Positions 18,417 through 27,008 of a stretch of DNA of 64,000 bases are shown piece after piece. Every line of letters starts with the position of its first letter. The first letter of the stretch is position 1. The notes beneath the pieces were generated by a model, which had not been told where the DNA came from, did no database searches, and saw nothing but the letters and a program-made list of their open reading frames with translations. Both the position numbers and the translations under genes were made by a program. Source of the stretch: Mycobacterium sp. 1164966.3 (GTDB taxonomy: Bacteria > Actinomycetota > Actinomycetes > Mycobacteriales > Mycobacteriaceae); assembly GCF_001665395.1 (NCBI RefSeq), contig NZ_LZSG01000029.1, positions 54,244 to 118,243 on the forward strand, read 5' to 3'.

Positions 18417-19621
18417 ACAGCGGCGAACCGGCCGATCTGCTGCGCGAGCTCGCTCCACGCGTGCTCGGGGTGCTCGTGCGCCGCCACGGCACCTTCTATG
18501 ACTGCGAGGATGCCGTCCAGGAAGCGATGCTGGCCGCCTCGGTCAGCTGGCCGGTCGACGGCCTACCTGAGAACCCGACGGGCTGGCTGATCACGACGGC
18601 ATCGCGGCGCCTGGTCGAAATCTGGCGCAAGGAGACCGCGCGCCGGCGCCGTGAAGACGCGTACGCGCTCGAGCCCACGCGGTCGCCGGGTGCGGTGTCG
18701 GAGGTGGACGACACGCTGACGTTGCTGTTCTTGTGCTGTCGCCCCGAGCTGACCGTGCCGTCGCAGATTGGGCTGACGCTGCGCGCGCTGGGCGGCCTGA
18801 CCACCGCCGAGATCGCGGGTGCCCTACTGCTGCCGGAGGCGACGGTCGGCCAGCGCATCAGCCGGGCGAAGGCCCGCATCCGCGACCAGGGCGTGCAGTT
18901 TCGGATGCCAACCGCACGCGAACGCGACGAACGGCTGCCTGCGGTGCTGCACGTGCTGTACCTCATCTTCAATGAGGGCTACACCGCAACGGCGGGCGAG
19001 GTCCTCAACCGCGTCGAGCTGACCTCCGAAGCGATTCGGTTGACCCGCCAGCTGCGCGAGAGCCTGCCCGGCGACGGCGAGGTCGCGGGGTTGCTCGCGC
19101 TGATGCTGCTGACCGATGCCCGTCGCGAGGCCCGCGCCGGCCCCGACGGCGCGCTGATCCCGCTTGCCGAGCAGGACCGCCACAAATGGGACCGCGCTGC
19201 CATCGCCGAAGGCGTCGCGATCGTTGAGGCCGCCCTGCCGGTCGCGAAGCCGGGGCCCTACCAGCTGCAGGCGGCGATCGCCGCCGTTCACGACGAGGCC
19301 GCCGACGCCGCCGCGACCGACTGGCCGCAGATCCTCGCCCTATATGACGTTCTCGCCGCACTCGCCCCCGGGCCGATGGTCGCCCTCAACCGGACCGTCG
19401 CGGTCGCGATGGTGCATGGTCCGGCAGCCGCTCTCGTCGAACTCGACGACGCTGCGGCAGCCCCCGCGCTCAGCTGGCATCACCGGGTCGACGCGGTCAG
19501 GGCCCACCTGCTCGACGAGCTCGGCGACCGGGAAGCCGCCCGCGAGTACTACCTGCGCGCGGCCCAGCGCACTCGGAGCCTGCCCGAGCGGCGCTATCTG
19601 CTGGCACGCGCGATGCGCTGA
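18404..19621 (+). CDS. ECF-type RNA polymerase sigma factor with TPR-like C-terminal extension (ECF42 group)
   Basis: A 405-residue sigma factor, about twice the length of a minimal ECF sigma. Regions sigma2 (about 10-80; YDCEDAVQEAMLAAS, ITTASRRLVEIWRKE) and sigma4 (about 100-160; LTLRALGGLTTAEIAGALLLPEATVGQRISRAKARIR) are followed by a ~230-residue alpha-helical extension (YLIFNEGYTATAGE, AREYYLRAAQRT) resembling TPR repeats. This extension and the adjacent DGPF gene identify the ECF42 group, which lacks a classical anti-sigma factor and is thought to be controlled through the extension. A matching promoter lies upstream of the operon. Confidence 0.9.
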   Translation: MGHVNSGEPADLLRELAPRVLGVLVRRHGTFYDCEDAVQEAMLAASVSWPVDGLPENPTGWLITTASRRLVEIWRKETARRRREDAYALEPTRSPGAVSEVDDTLTLLFLCCRPELTVPSQIGLTLRALGGLTTAEIAGALLLPEATVGQRISRAKARIRDQGVQFRMPTARERDERLPAVLHVLYLIFNEGYTATAGEVLNRVELTSEAIRLTRQLRESLPGDGEVAGLLALMLLTDARREARAGPDGALIPLAEQDRHKWDRAAIAEGVAIVEAALPVAKPGPYQLQAAIAAVHDEAADAAATDWPQILALYDVLAALAPGPMVALNRTVAVAMVHGPAAALVELDDAAAAPALSWHHRVDAVRAHLLDELGDREAAREYYLRAAQRTRSLPERRYLLARAMR

Positions 19622-19629
19622 AACGCGTC

Positions 19630-19836
19630 CTACCTCGGTCTCCACCGCTTCGGCGGCGGATAGACAACTCTGGCGATGGTTGCCGACAGCCATCCGATCA
19701 CCCAACCGGCGAACACGACCGTGAAGGTATGGCGAGTGGCATCGCTCGCCAGTACCCATACGACCGCCAGGATGCCGGCCCACACGATGGCGCAACCGAT
19801 GCTGTAGCCGGTGTAGCTTCTCCGCAGATTCCCCAA
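19630..19836 (-). CDS. Small two-helix membrane protein
   Basis: A 68-residue hypothetical protein with two predicted transmembrane helices (about 12-30 and 38-58) and a basic proline-rich end (YPPPKRWRPR). It is convergent with the sigma-factor gene and divergent from the ammonium channel gene. No family recognised. Confidence 0.5.
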   Translation of the reverse strand: MGNLRRSYTGYSIGCAIVWAGILAVVWVLASDATRHTFTVVFAGWVIGWLSATIARVVYPPPKRWRPR

Positions 19837-19962
19837 TTGGCGGACCCTTTCAATCTCGTGGGTGCCTCGTGGCTGGCGCCCGACGCCTTATCGCCCCGTC
19901 TGCCGCTCACGTGCGGAACCGCGCCGATATTCTCATCGACGATTATCGAGAGAGGCGCAACG

Positions 19963-21270
19963 TTGAACATTGATCCCGCCGCCACCGCGTGGCTGTTGGC
20001 CAGTACCGCGTTGGTGCTGCTGATGACGCCCGGGTTGGCGATCTTCTACGGGGGCATGGTGCGCACCAGCGGCGTGCTCAACATGATCATGATGAGCTTC
20101 ATCTCCATACCGCTGGTCACAGTGGCGTGGCTGCTGGTCGGATACAGCCTGGCGTTCTCCGGTGGCGGCGCGGGCGGATTCCTCGGCGGTCTTGCGCACG
20201 CCGGGATGCGGGGCATCGGCCCGGAGACCTTGCACGGCCAGGTTCCCGAACTGCTCTACGCCACTTTTCAGTTGACGTTCGCGATCATCACTGTCGCCCT
20301 GGTCAGCGGCGCGATCGCCGACCGCGCCAAGTTCGCGGCCTGGATGGTTTTCGTGCCCATCTGGGCGGTGGTGGTGTATTCCGTTGTGGCGCATTGGGTT
20401 TGGGCGCCTACCGGCTGGCTGTCCAAGATGGGGGTGCTCGACTACGCGGGTGGGCTGGTCGTCGAGATCGTCTCGGGTTCCTCCGCCCTCGCGTTGGCGC
20501 TGGTGCTCGGCCCGCGGATCGGCTTCAAGGTGGAGGCCATGCGCCCGCACAACCTGCCGTTCGTGCTGCTCGGCGTGGGATTGCTGTGGTTCGGCTGGTT
20601 CGGGTTCAACGCCGGTTCGGCATTGGCCGCCAGCGGGTTGGCATCCGCGATCTTCCTCAACACCTTGGTCGCCGGCTGCCTGGGCATGTTGGGATGGCTT
20701 GCGGTGGAACGGATCCGGGACGGCAAGCCGACCACCTTCGGCGCGGCCTCCGGAGTGGTCGCCGGCCTGGTGGCGATCACGCCGTCGTGCGGCACGGTGA
20801 ACACGTTGGGCGCCACCGTCGTCGGGCTGATGGCCGGAATCGTCTGCTCGTTCGCGGTTGCGGTGAAGTTCAGACTCAATTACGACGACTCACTTGACGT
20901 GGTGGGCGTGCACTTCGTCGGCGGGGTCGTCGGCGTGCTGTTGATCGGGCTGCTCGCCACCGCGGTGATGACCCACGGCGCGAACGGCCTGTTCTACGGC
21001 GGCGGCCTGGGCCAACTCGGCAAGCAGGCGCTGGCGATGGTGGTGGTCGGCTTCTACGCCTTCGCGGTGAGCTACGTGCTGGCAATGTTGATCGAGCGCT
21101 TCATGGGATTCCGGGTCAGCAATGAAGACGAGGTCAGCGGAGTCGACCTCACCCAGCACGCCGAAACCGCCTATGCCGAAGGCGTTTACGGGCACCAGCA
21201 GGTGCGCCGGCCGCTGTTCGGGGGTACGGACGCGTCGCGCCCGCGTCCGAGTGAAGACGAAGAGGGCTGA
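19963..21270 (+). CDS. Ammonium channel/transporter (Amt family) with substituted twin-His residue
   Basis: A 435-residue Amt/MEP/Rh protein with about 11 transmembrane helices that conducts ammonium into the cell. I chose TTG at 19963 (NIDPAATAWLL follows), after GAGAGG, because upstream sequence in frame is not conserved-looking. Hallmarks include PGLAIFYGGMVR, FQLTFAIIT, the pore Asp in D160-YAGG, and GVHFVGG with the second twin-His at H317. The first twin-His (E. coli AmtB H168, reached as DFAGGTVVH) is Glu168 here (DYAGGLVVE), as in some fungal Mep proteins. No glnK/glnD follows, so it is not the canonical nitrogen-regulated amtB operon. Confidence 0.93.
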   Translation: MNIDPAATAWLLASTALVLLMTPGLAIFYGGMVRTSGVLNMIMMSFISIPLVTVAWLLVGYSLAFSGGGAGGFLGGLAHAGMRGIGPETLHGQVPELLYATFQLTFAIITVALVSGAIADRAKFAAWMVFVPIWAVVVYSVVAHWVWAPTGWLSKMGVLDYAGGLVVEIVSGSSALALALVLGPRIGFKVEAMRPHNLPFVLLGVGLLWFGWFGFNAGSALAASGLASAIFLNTLVAGCLGMLGWLAVERIRDGKPTTFGAASGVVAGLVAITPSCGTVNTLGATVVGLMAGIVCSFAVAVKFRLNYDDSLDVVGVHFVGGVVGVLLIGLLATAVMTHGANGLFYGGGLGQLGKQALAMVVVGFYAFAVSYVLAMLIERFMGFRVSNEDEVSGVDLTQHAETAYAEGVYGHQQVRRPLFGGTDASRPRPSEDEEG

Positions 21271-21282
21271 CCCAAGCTGCTA

Positions 21283-21618
21283 CTAGGGCAGAGTCTGTGC
21301 CCACTGCTGGATGTCGACGGTGACGGGATCGGTGATGTCGTCGTATTCGGGATGCTTTTTCAGCACCGTGACGACCATGGAGCACAGCGGGACGATGCGC
21401 TTGCCCGCCTCACGCGTGGCTTTCAGCGCATGCTCGACAAGAATCGTCGCCAATCCTCGTCCCCCGTACGCAGGATCGGTCTCGGTGTGGTGGAAGACGC
21501 GCTGATTGCCACGATCGGCATATTCGGCGAGGCCGACGGTCTTGCCCTCCACGGCAATGGCGTAGCGCCCGTCCTCGTCGCTCACAGTGGTTTCGGCGCC
21601 GGTCTTGTCGGCAGTCAT
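21283..21618 (-). CDS. Small GNAT-fold N-acetyltransferase (YjdJ/NATD1 type)
   Basis: A 111-residue minimal acetyltransferase. The acetyl-CoA-binding loop is visible as YGGRGLATILVEHAL and the C-terminal part as IVPLCSMVVTVLKKHPEY, the usual ending of the YjdJ/NATD1 family. Substrate unknown. It is convergent with the ammonium channel gene and 13 bp downstream of the pirin gene on the same strand. Confidence 0.85.
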   Translation of the reverse strand: MTADKTGAETTVSDEDGRYAIAVEGKTVGLAEYADRGNQRVFHHTETDPAYGGRGLATILVEHALKATREAGKRIVPLCSMVVTVLKKHPEYDDITDPVTVDIQQWAQTLP

Positions 21619-21631
21619 ATGGGATTCCCTT

Positions 21632-22594
21632 CTATTTCGGTATCGATCTGGGCCGCAACCTGGTGGTCGGCATCGGCGGGGCGGGCAGCCGAGTGACCGC
21701 AGCCTGGTACCCGGAAACGGCGCCGAAGCGCTCGTCGGCGTCCTGCCACAATTGGCGATAGCTGACGATGTCGTCGTGGCTGCGACCCACGAAGTTCCAC
21801 CACATCACCAGCTCCTCGGTGAACGGTGTGCCGCCGAGCAGCAGCACCCGCGCGGGCCGATCCCCGGCGTTGCGCAGGGCAAGAACAGAGTGACCCGTTC
21901 CCTGGTACCCAAGGTCGGCGACCGCCAGGGCAGTTCCGCCCATCTCTACCTCACCTACGTCGCACAGCACACCGTGTTCAAATGCGGGGTCGACGTCGAT
22001 GTCCAACCGAGCGCGCGGGTCAAGGTCGATCTGGGCGCCCAGCAGCGGAGTGAACGTCGGCACCGGCGAACGACTGCCCGCCAGCTCCCCGAGGAATACC
22101 CGCGCCACCGCATTCGGCAACGAAATCGGCGCGGGCACATGGTGAGCGAAGTCGCGTCCGGTATCGCGAGCGGAATCCGGCAGCGCCACCCACAGCTGCG
22201 CACCGTGCAGCACCGTCCCGGGATCCGATCCGGCCGAGACTTCGGAGTGGCAGATGCCGGCTCCCGCCGTCATCAGGTTCAGCTCGCCGGACCGGACCAT
22301 CGCATGGACACCGCCACTGTCGCGGTGCTCCACTTCCCCACTGAACAACCAACTGACGGTTTGCAGCCCCGTATGGGGATGAGGCGGAACGTCCATTCTC
22401 GCGGCGACCGGACCATAGTGGTCGACGAAGCACCAGGCGCCGACGAGCGAGCGCTGACGTTGCGGAAGGGTGCGTTGCACCCGGATCGCCCGCGGGCCGC
22501 CCAGTGGAACCTCACGGGGCTGCAGCACCTCGATACCTGCGGCCCCGGACGCGGCGCAGGCGACTTCGAGTGGCGCGGCCTCGAGGTTGCTCAC
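21632..22594 (-). CDS. Pirin family protein
   Basis: A 320-residue bicupin. The N-terminal cupin has the metal-binding cluster in FVDHYGP and PHPHTGLQTVSWLFSGEVEH (three His plus a Glu), followed by MTAGAGICHSE; the C-terminal cupin includes DVGEVEMGG and RVLLLGGTPF. Bacterial pirins are iron proteins, some with quercetinase activity. The physiological role here is unknown. It follows the acyl-CoA dehydrogenase gene by 39 bp on the same strand. Confidence 0.92.
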   Translation of the reverse strand: MSNLEAAPLEVACAASGAAGIEVLQPREVPLGGPRAIRVQRTLPQRQRSLVGAWCFVDHYGPVAARMDVPPHPHTGLQTVSWLFSGEVEHRDSGGVHAMVRSGELNLMTAGAGICHSEVSAGSDPGTVLHGAQLWVALPDSARDTGRDFAHHVPAPISLPNAVARVFLGELAGSRSPVPTFTPLLGAQIDLDPRARLDIDVDPAFEHGVLCDVGEVEMGGTALAVADLGYQGTGHSVLALRNAGDRPARVLLLGGTPFTEELVMWWNFVGRSHDDIVSYRQLWQDADERFGAVSGYQAAVTRLPAPPMPTTRLRPRSIPK

Positions 22595-22633
22595 CAGGCC
22601 GACGCTACGCCTTATCGGGCTTTCTACGGGGTC

Positions 22634-24016
22634 CTACCGCCCCGGCGGCCGCAGCACCTTCATCGCCAACCGCATGACGGGTTCGGGAACCCGGTCCTGC
22701 ATCGAGAGCGCGGCATCGGCAGCGCGTGATCGCAACGGGGTGCCCCGACCGAACATCCGATTCAGTGGTCCGCCGGAGGGCTCGAGCACCACATGCAGCG
22801 GCGGCGTGTCCACCGCTGCGCCCAGCGCGTTGGAGATGACCATTCGCTGGATCTCGCTGGTGCCCTCAAAGATGGTGTACAGCTTGGCATCCCGGTACCA
22901 CTTCTCCACCGGGTGGTCGGTGATGTAGCCCCAGCCGCCCATGGTCTGGATGGCACGCTCGGTGGCCTTGACGGCGACCTCGCTGGCAGCGAGCTTGGAC
23001 ATCGAGCCCTCCCCTCGCTCGAACGGCACTCCGTTGGCCGCCATCCAAGAGGCGCGCCAGGTCAGCAACCGGGCGGCATCAATCTGGGTGGCCAGCTCCG
23101 CCAAGGGAAATGCGATGCCCTGGTTGTCGATGATCGGACCGCCGAACGCCTCCCGCTCGGTCGCGTAGGCCGTCGCGTATTCCAGTGCGGCGCGGGCGAT
23201 CCCGATGGCCTGGGCGGCGACCATCGGGCGCGTCTGTTCGAAGGTGCCCAGGGTCGCCGAGCCGGATCGTTGGCCGCCGGCTACCACTTCGCGAGCTTTC
23301 GCGAGTTTGGCCTCGAGCTTCTCCTGTCCGCCAAGCAGATTCCCGGCCGGAACCCGAACGCCGTCGAACCGCAACTCGGCAGTGTGGGACGCGCGGCAGC
23401 CCAGCTTGTTCAGTTTGCGCACCAGTTCCAGCCCGGGTGTGCCGCCCGCCACCACGAACAGCGCCTGACCGCGGTGGCCGAGTTCCTGGTCGACGACCGC
23501 GTTGACGACGTGTACGTTCGCGATTCCGCCGTTGCCGATCCACATCTTGTGTCCGTCGATGATCCAGTCGTCACCGTCGCGGCGGGCCGTGGTGCGCAGG
23601 TTGCGCACGTCGCTGCCCCCTTCCGGTTCCGAGATGGCCAGCGCCGCGAGCTTGAGATCGCCTGGCGTTCCGAAACATTCGGGCGCCCACTCCAGCATCT
23701 GCTCAGGTGACGCGGCCTGTCCGATCGCCGACAGCGCCAAGGCCGGCATCACAATCGCCAAACCGATGCCGGCGCAACCCCAAAACAGCTCTTCCATGAA
23801 CATCGGCAACGAAATGCCAGTCGGGTCACCAATCAAGTCACGGTAGAACAGCGGGCTGTAGAACCCGCGCTGAGCGGCCTCCTCCAGCACGGGCCACGGA
23901 AACTCCTGCCGCTGGTCGTAGTCGAGCGCGACCGGGCGGATGCACTCTTCGGAGAATTCGTGCGTGCGCCGGGCGAGGTCGTGTTGCGCTGCCGTCGGCG
24001 TCAGGTCGAACGTCAT
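22634..24016 (-). CDS. Acyl-CoA dehydrogenase family flavoprotein
   Basis: A 460-residue FAD enzyme that desaturates an acyl-CoA thioester. Three domains are seen: an N-terminal helical domain, the beta domain with LAISEPEGGSDVRNL and DDWIIDGHKMWIGNGG, and a C-terminal helical domain with ATAYATEREAFGGPI, QTMGGWGYITDHPVEKWYRDAK and IFEGTSEIQRMVIS (FAD/CoA contacts). Somewhat longer than typical (~380-400) owing to a C-terminal tail. Substrate chain length cannot be inferred. It may be co-transcribed with pirin and the acetyltransferase. Confidence 0.92.
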   Translation of the reverse strand: MTFDLTPTAAQHDLARRTHEFSEECIRPVALDYDQRQEFPWPVLEEAAQRGFYSPLFYRDLIGDPTGISLPMFMEELFWGCAGIGLAIVMPALALSAIGQAASPEQMLEWAPECFGTPGDLKLAALAISEPEGGSDVRNLRTTARRDGDDWIIDGHKMWIGNGGIANVHVVNAVVDQELGHRGQALFVVAGGTPGLELVRKLNKLGCRASHTAELRFDGVRVPAGNLLGGQEKLEAKLAKAREVVAGGQRSGSATLGTFEQTRPMVAAQAIGIARAALEYATAYATEREAFGGPIIDNQGIAFPLAELATQIDAARLLTWRASWMAANGVPFERGEGSMSKLAASEVAVKATERAIQTMGGWGYITDHPVEKWYRDAKLYTIFEGTSEIQRMVISNALGAAVDTPPLHVVLEPSGGPLNRMFGRGTPLRSRAADAALSMQDRVPEPVMRLAMKVLRPPGR

Positions 24017-24071
24017 GCATGCGCGGCTACCCCGTCGGATGGGTCAGCAAACTGGCGCGGCTACCAGTTCG

Positions 24072-24488
24072 TCAGGCCGCGGGACGCGGGCCCACCCGTA
24101 CCGCCGCAAGGTGCACCACCACCGCGGCGGCCGGCGCGGCATCGCGTTCGCGGCGGGCCAGCAGCGCCGCGTTCTCGGGCAGCTCTCTGGCGTTGATCTC
24201 GCCGGCGGCGATGCGCCGCAAAACGTCGTGCGCACGGGCCAACTGCTCGCGTTTACGGTATTGCCCGCCGGGAAGTTTGACGCCGGCCCATACTCCGTAC
24301 TCCTCGCGATGCTTGATCGCACGCTGGGCGCAGAGCCGCTGCTGGGCCAGCGGGCAGCGGCGCAGGCATTGGATCCGTGCCTCGGTGGCCGAGCGCTCGT
24401 ACGCGCGAGCCTTCGCGGCCCCGTCCCCACAGTCGTCATCTGGATAGCCGAACCATAGTTCCGGGTTGACCGCGCAGGGATGTCCCAT
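24072..24488 (-). CDS. whiB5: WhiB-family iron-sulfur transcriptional regulator WhiB5
   Basis: A 138-residue Wbl protein. Likely [4Fe-4S] ligands are C5, C41, C45 and C53 (an additional C20 is present), and the hallmark turn GVWAGVKLPGG (about 65-75) is followed by a basic DNA-contacting stretch QYRKREQL. It is close to M. tuberculosis WhiB5 (Rv0022c, 139 aa), a redox-sensitive regulator linked to virulence and reactivation and reported to affect ESX-2/ESX-4 genes. It is divergent from the XRE regulator, with an intergenic region containing GAAACGT repeats, and sits immediately before an ESX-2-like module. Confidence 0.95.
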   Translation of the reverse strand: MGHPCAVNPELWFGYPDDDCGDGAAKARAYERSATEARIQCLRRCPLAQQRLCAQRAIKHREEYGVWAGVKLPGGQYRKREQLARAHDVLRRIAAGEINARELPENAALLARRERDAAPAAAVVVHLAAVRVGPRPAA

Positions 24489-24509
24489 GTTGATCTCCTT
24501 GTCAGAGGC

Positions 24510-24573
24510 GAAACGTAGGCGAAATCGTATACACGAATCGGTGGGCGCTGCAAGAGAAACGTGATAGAAACGT
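24510..24573. promoter_or_regulatory. Three GAAACGT direct repeats between whiB5 and the XRE regulator
   Basis: GAAACGT occurs at 24510-24516, 24556-24562 and 24567-24573. The last two are 11 bp apart, one helical turn, forming AGAAACGTgatAGAAACGT. This is a plausible binding site for the XRE-type regulator or for WhiB5 with sigma factor; the assignment is inference. Confidence 0.4.
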
Positions 24574-24631
24574 ATATCCGATGTGGAAGCGGCTGGGTTG
24601 TGTAATATCCGGTCCGTGGCCGGAGCGTGCG

Positions 24632-25396
24632 ATGGGCCGTGAATCGGCCGGCGCGGCGCTACGAGCGTTGCGGGAGTCGCGCGACTTGTCGCTGGCGGAT
24701 CTGGCGGCCGCGACCGGCGTCAGCATTATGGGCCTCAGCTATCTGGAGCGTGGCGCCCGCAAGCCGCACAAAAGCACTGTTCAAAAGGTTGAAAACGGGC
24801 TCGGGTTGCCGCCGGGCACCTACTCGCGGCTGCTGGTGGCCGCCGATCCCGACGCCGAGCTGGCGCGGATGATCGCCGCACAGCCACCGGAGCTACTTGC
24901 CACAAGAGTTCCGAACACGGTCGTCGTGGACCGCAAGAGCGACACAGAAGTGCTCGAAGGTTACGCCGAAGCCCAGCTCGATGCCATTAGATCGGTGATC
25001 GCTCGACTACCGGCGACGACGTCAAACGAATATGAGACGTATATTCTCTCTGTGATCGCCCAGTGTGTGAAGGCCGAACTGCTGGCGGCCAGCTCCTGGC
25101 GGGTGGCGGTGAATGCCGGAGCCGACTCCACCGGTCGGCTGATGGAACACCTGCAGCAGCTCGAGTCGACGCGCAGCGCGCTCTTGGAACGGATGCCCGC
25201 CAGCTTGAGCGCGCGGTTCGATCGCGCGTGCGCGCGGTCGGCATTGCCGGAGACGATCATCGCCGCACTGTTGGGCGTCGGCAGTGACGAAGTCTGGGAC
25301 ATCCGAAACCGGGGAGCCATCCCGCCCGGTGCACTCCCCCGCGTTCGGGCGTTCACCGATGCCATCGAGGCCGGGGGCTCCAATGGTTCAGAGTGA
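24632..25396 (+). CDS. XRE-family transcriptional regulator (Rv0023 type)
   Basis: A 254-residue protein with an N-terminal Cro/C1 helix-turn-helix (about 9-65: LRALRESRDLSLADLAAATG, SYLERGARKPHKSTVQKVENGLG). The helical remainder contains TSNEYETYILSVIAQCVKAE and ends VRAFTDAIEAG. It matches Rv0023 in sequence and place. I chose ATG 24632 (MGRESAGAA) by comparison with that ortholog; the ATG at 24581 would add 17 unlikely residues. It overlaps the NlpC/P60 gene by 14 bp and so probably is expressed with the following ESX-associated genes. Confidence 0.9.
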   Translation: MGRESAGAALRALRESRDLSLADLAAATGVSIMGLSYLERGARKPHKSTVQKVENGLGLPPGTYSRLLVAADPDAELARMIAAQPPELLATRVPNTVVVDRKSDTEVLEGYAEAQLDAIRSVIARLPATTSNEYETYILSVIAQCVKAELLAASSWRVAVNAGADSTGRLMEHLQQLESTRSALLERMPASLSARFDRACARSALPETIIAALLGVGSDEVWDIRNRGAIPPGALPRVRAFTDAIEAGGSNGSE

Positions 25397-26207
25397 GATC
25401 GACGCGTTGAGCCGGGCCCACCAACTGTTTGCCGGCGGCACGGGGCACGTCGCGGCGGATGCCGGCACGGCACACTACCCGGACCTGCTGCAACGAGTCG
25501 CCGGGGTGAATGCCGATGTGGCACAAGGCCGCTACCGACAGGCGGCGCATCGTAGCCGGGAGGCTGTGCTATCGGCGGCACGAACAGACGGCGCGATCAC
25601 CGCCGTGCTGGCCGGGGCCCACCGGGACCGACTGCGGGCATACCAGCTCACCAAGAGTGTGCTCGACGAGGCTCGCGCCGATGCCGGCTCGCCCGCCACG
25701 CCGCTGGCCCAGCGGGAGGCGATACGACGTCGCGTTGCGCGGTTGCGAGCTCAGCGCGCACATGTGTTGGCGGCGCGGGGGCGGGCGCGGCGGCATGCGG
25801 CGGCATTGCGGGCGTTGCGGTACCGGCTGTCGCACCATCGCGGCTCCGGGTTGCGGCTGCCGTCAGCGAGCGGCAGGGCAGCAGTGGCGGTGCGCGCGGC
25901 GCTGTCGCGGCTGGGCCGCCCTTATGTGTGGGGCGCGACCGGGCCCAACCAGTTCGACTGCTCGGGCTTGGTGCAATGGGCCTACGCACAAGCCGGCATC
26001 CGCCTGGACCGCACCACGTATCAACAGATCAACGACGGAATTGCGGTGCCGCGCACGCAAGTACGGCCCGGCGATCTCGTCTTTCCCCACGCGGGACACG
26101 TGCAGATGGCCATCGGCAACAATCTGGTCGTCGAAGCCCCCTACTCGGGTGCATCGGTGCGGATCAGCCGGTTGGGCAATCACGTGCAGATTCGCCGGCC
26201 GGTTTGA
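25383..26207 (+). CDS. NlpC/P60 peptidoglycan hydrolase-like protein without Sec signal (Rv0024 type)
   Basis: A 274-residue protein. The C-terminal ~110 residues form an NlpC/P60 cysteine peptidase: RPYVWGATGPNQFDCSGLVQWAY with catalytic C193, and HAGHVQMAIG with catalytic H239. Such domains cleave D-Glu-meso-DAP bonds in stem peptides. The N-terminal ~150 residues are helical and charged, with no hydrophobic signal peptide, unlike RipA/RipB. It is the Rv0024 counterpart and opens the ESX-associated gene run; export through an ESX machine would explain the missing Sec signal, but that is inference. Confidence 0.9.
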   Translation: MVQSEIDALSRAHQLFAGGTGHVAADAGTAHYPDLLQRVAGVNADVAQGRYRQAAHRSREAVLSAARTDGAITAVLAGAHRDRLRAYQLTKSVLDEARADAGSPATPLAQREAIRRRVARLRAQRAHVLAARGRARRHAAALRALRYRLSHHRGSGLRLPSASGRAAVAVRAALSRLGRPYVWGATGPNQFDCSGLVQWAYAQAGIRLDRTTYQQINDGIAVPRTQVRPGDLVFPHAGHVQMAIGNNLVVEAPYSGASVRISRLGNHVQIRRPV

Positions 26208-26219
26208 GGAGGTTGAACC

Positions 26220-26579
26220 ATGGCGGAGCAGACTGAACCTTCGATAGCCGCGATACAGGCAAAACAGGCCGGGCTGGCGAGCCGGCACAATGCCATCGCC
26301 GACGCCGACCGGGTGCTGACGGAGGCACTTGGCAGCGCTCATGCCGAGATGCGTGAGAGCATGCATCGACTCGATGCGATCGCAGCCGAAATCGAGCGTG
26401 TTGTGTCAGACCAGTCCGCTGTCGACACCCCATTGGGCGCCCGCGAGTTGCAACGGTTCCTGCTCGTCAAAGAACGGGAGATCGCTGCGGTCGTCACGCA
26501 CGCCTGCGAGCTGGCTCAGGCGAAAAGCGCTGTGCTGCAGGAGTTGCGAGAACAATACGCAGCCGGGGCGCCTCAGTAG
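26220..26579 (+). CDS. DUF4226-like helical protein (Rv0025 type)
   Basis: A 119-residue, all-helical protein starting at an ATG with a strong GAGGAGG site. It carries the motif [24 protein letters not shown] (about 74-97, split by me as [14 protein letters not shown] and [10 protein letters not shown]), which recurs in the larger protein encoded at 27180 (DTPAGARDFQRFLI, GKLRDIRAVV). The two therefore share a domain. Size and order match Rv0025 (120 aa). The helical-hairpin size resembles ESX substrates of the WXG100 superfamily, but no WXG motif is seen. Function unknown. Confidence 0.8.
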   Translation: MAEQTEPSIAAIQAKQAGLASRHNAIADADRVLTEALGSAHAEMRESMHRLDAIAAEIERVVSDQSAVDTPLGARELQRFLLVKEREIAAVVTHACELAQAKSAVLQELREQYAAGAPQ

Positions 26580-26606
26580 AGGGGCGCATGGCGAACACGT
26601 ACGGCT

Positions 26607-27008
26607 TCATCCACGCGGGCAGAAATTTCCGAGGATGAACCGGCAGTTGTCTTTGTTGATGAGACCCGGGGGCGGTGGCGGAGGAGGCGGCGGCGGAACT
26701 TCTCCCTCAAAGATGTTCTGCGCAACATTGCCCTGCCCGAAGTACACGTACCAGTAGGTGTGGCAGACGTTGTTATCCCAAATCACCGGGTTCACCCGAA
26801 GGTTGCCGGTCTGGACCGGAGGATCACCCGGGCACCAGTGACATGGCCCTGCCGGATGGTCTTCCGGACAGCCGGGCCAGGCACCCAGCGGTACCGGACC
26901 AGGTCTGGCGTCGGCTGTTCCCCCGGTCAACCCAAAGCCCAACAGCACCAGGCCGACTGACAGCAGTGCTTTCTCGAGAATCGGTTTGATGGTGCGGATG
27001 GTGTGCAT
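26607..27008 (-). CDS. Secreted Cys- and Trp-containing protein with polyproline stretch
   Basis: A 133-residue protein with a clear Sec signal peptide (basic start MHTIRTIKPILEK, hydrophobic LLSVGLVLLGFGL, cleavage near TADA-RP). The mature part has repeated Cys (GCPEDH, CHWCPGDPP, NVCHTYWYVYFGQG, NCRFILGNFCPRG) and a run of ten prolines. It resembles small exported mycobacterial proteins with CxWCPGxP motifs. It lies on the opposite strand inside the ESX-associated gene run, which I recall as uninterrupted between Rv0025 and Rv0026 in M. tuberculosis. Function unknown. Confidence 0.75.
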   Translation of the reverse strand: MHTIRTIKPILEKALLSVGLVLLGFGLTGGTADARPGPVPLGAWPGCPEDHPAGPCHWCPGDPPVQTGNLRVNPVIWDNNVCHTYWYVYFGQGNVAQNIFEGEVPPPPPPPPPPGLINKDNCRFILGNFCPRG

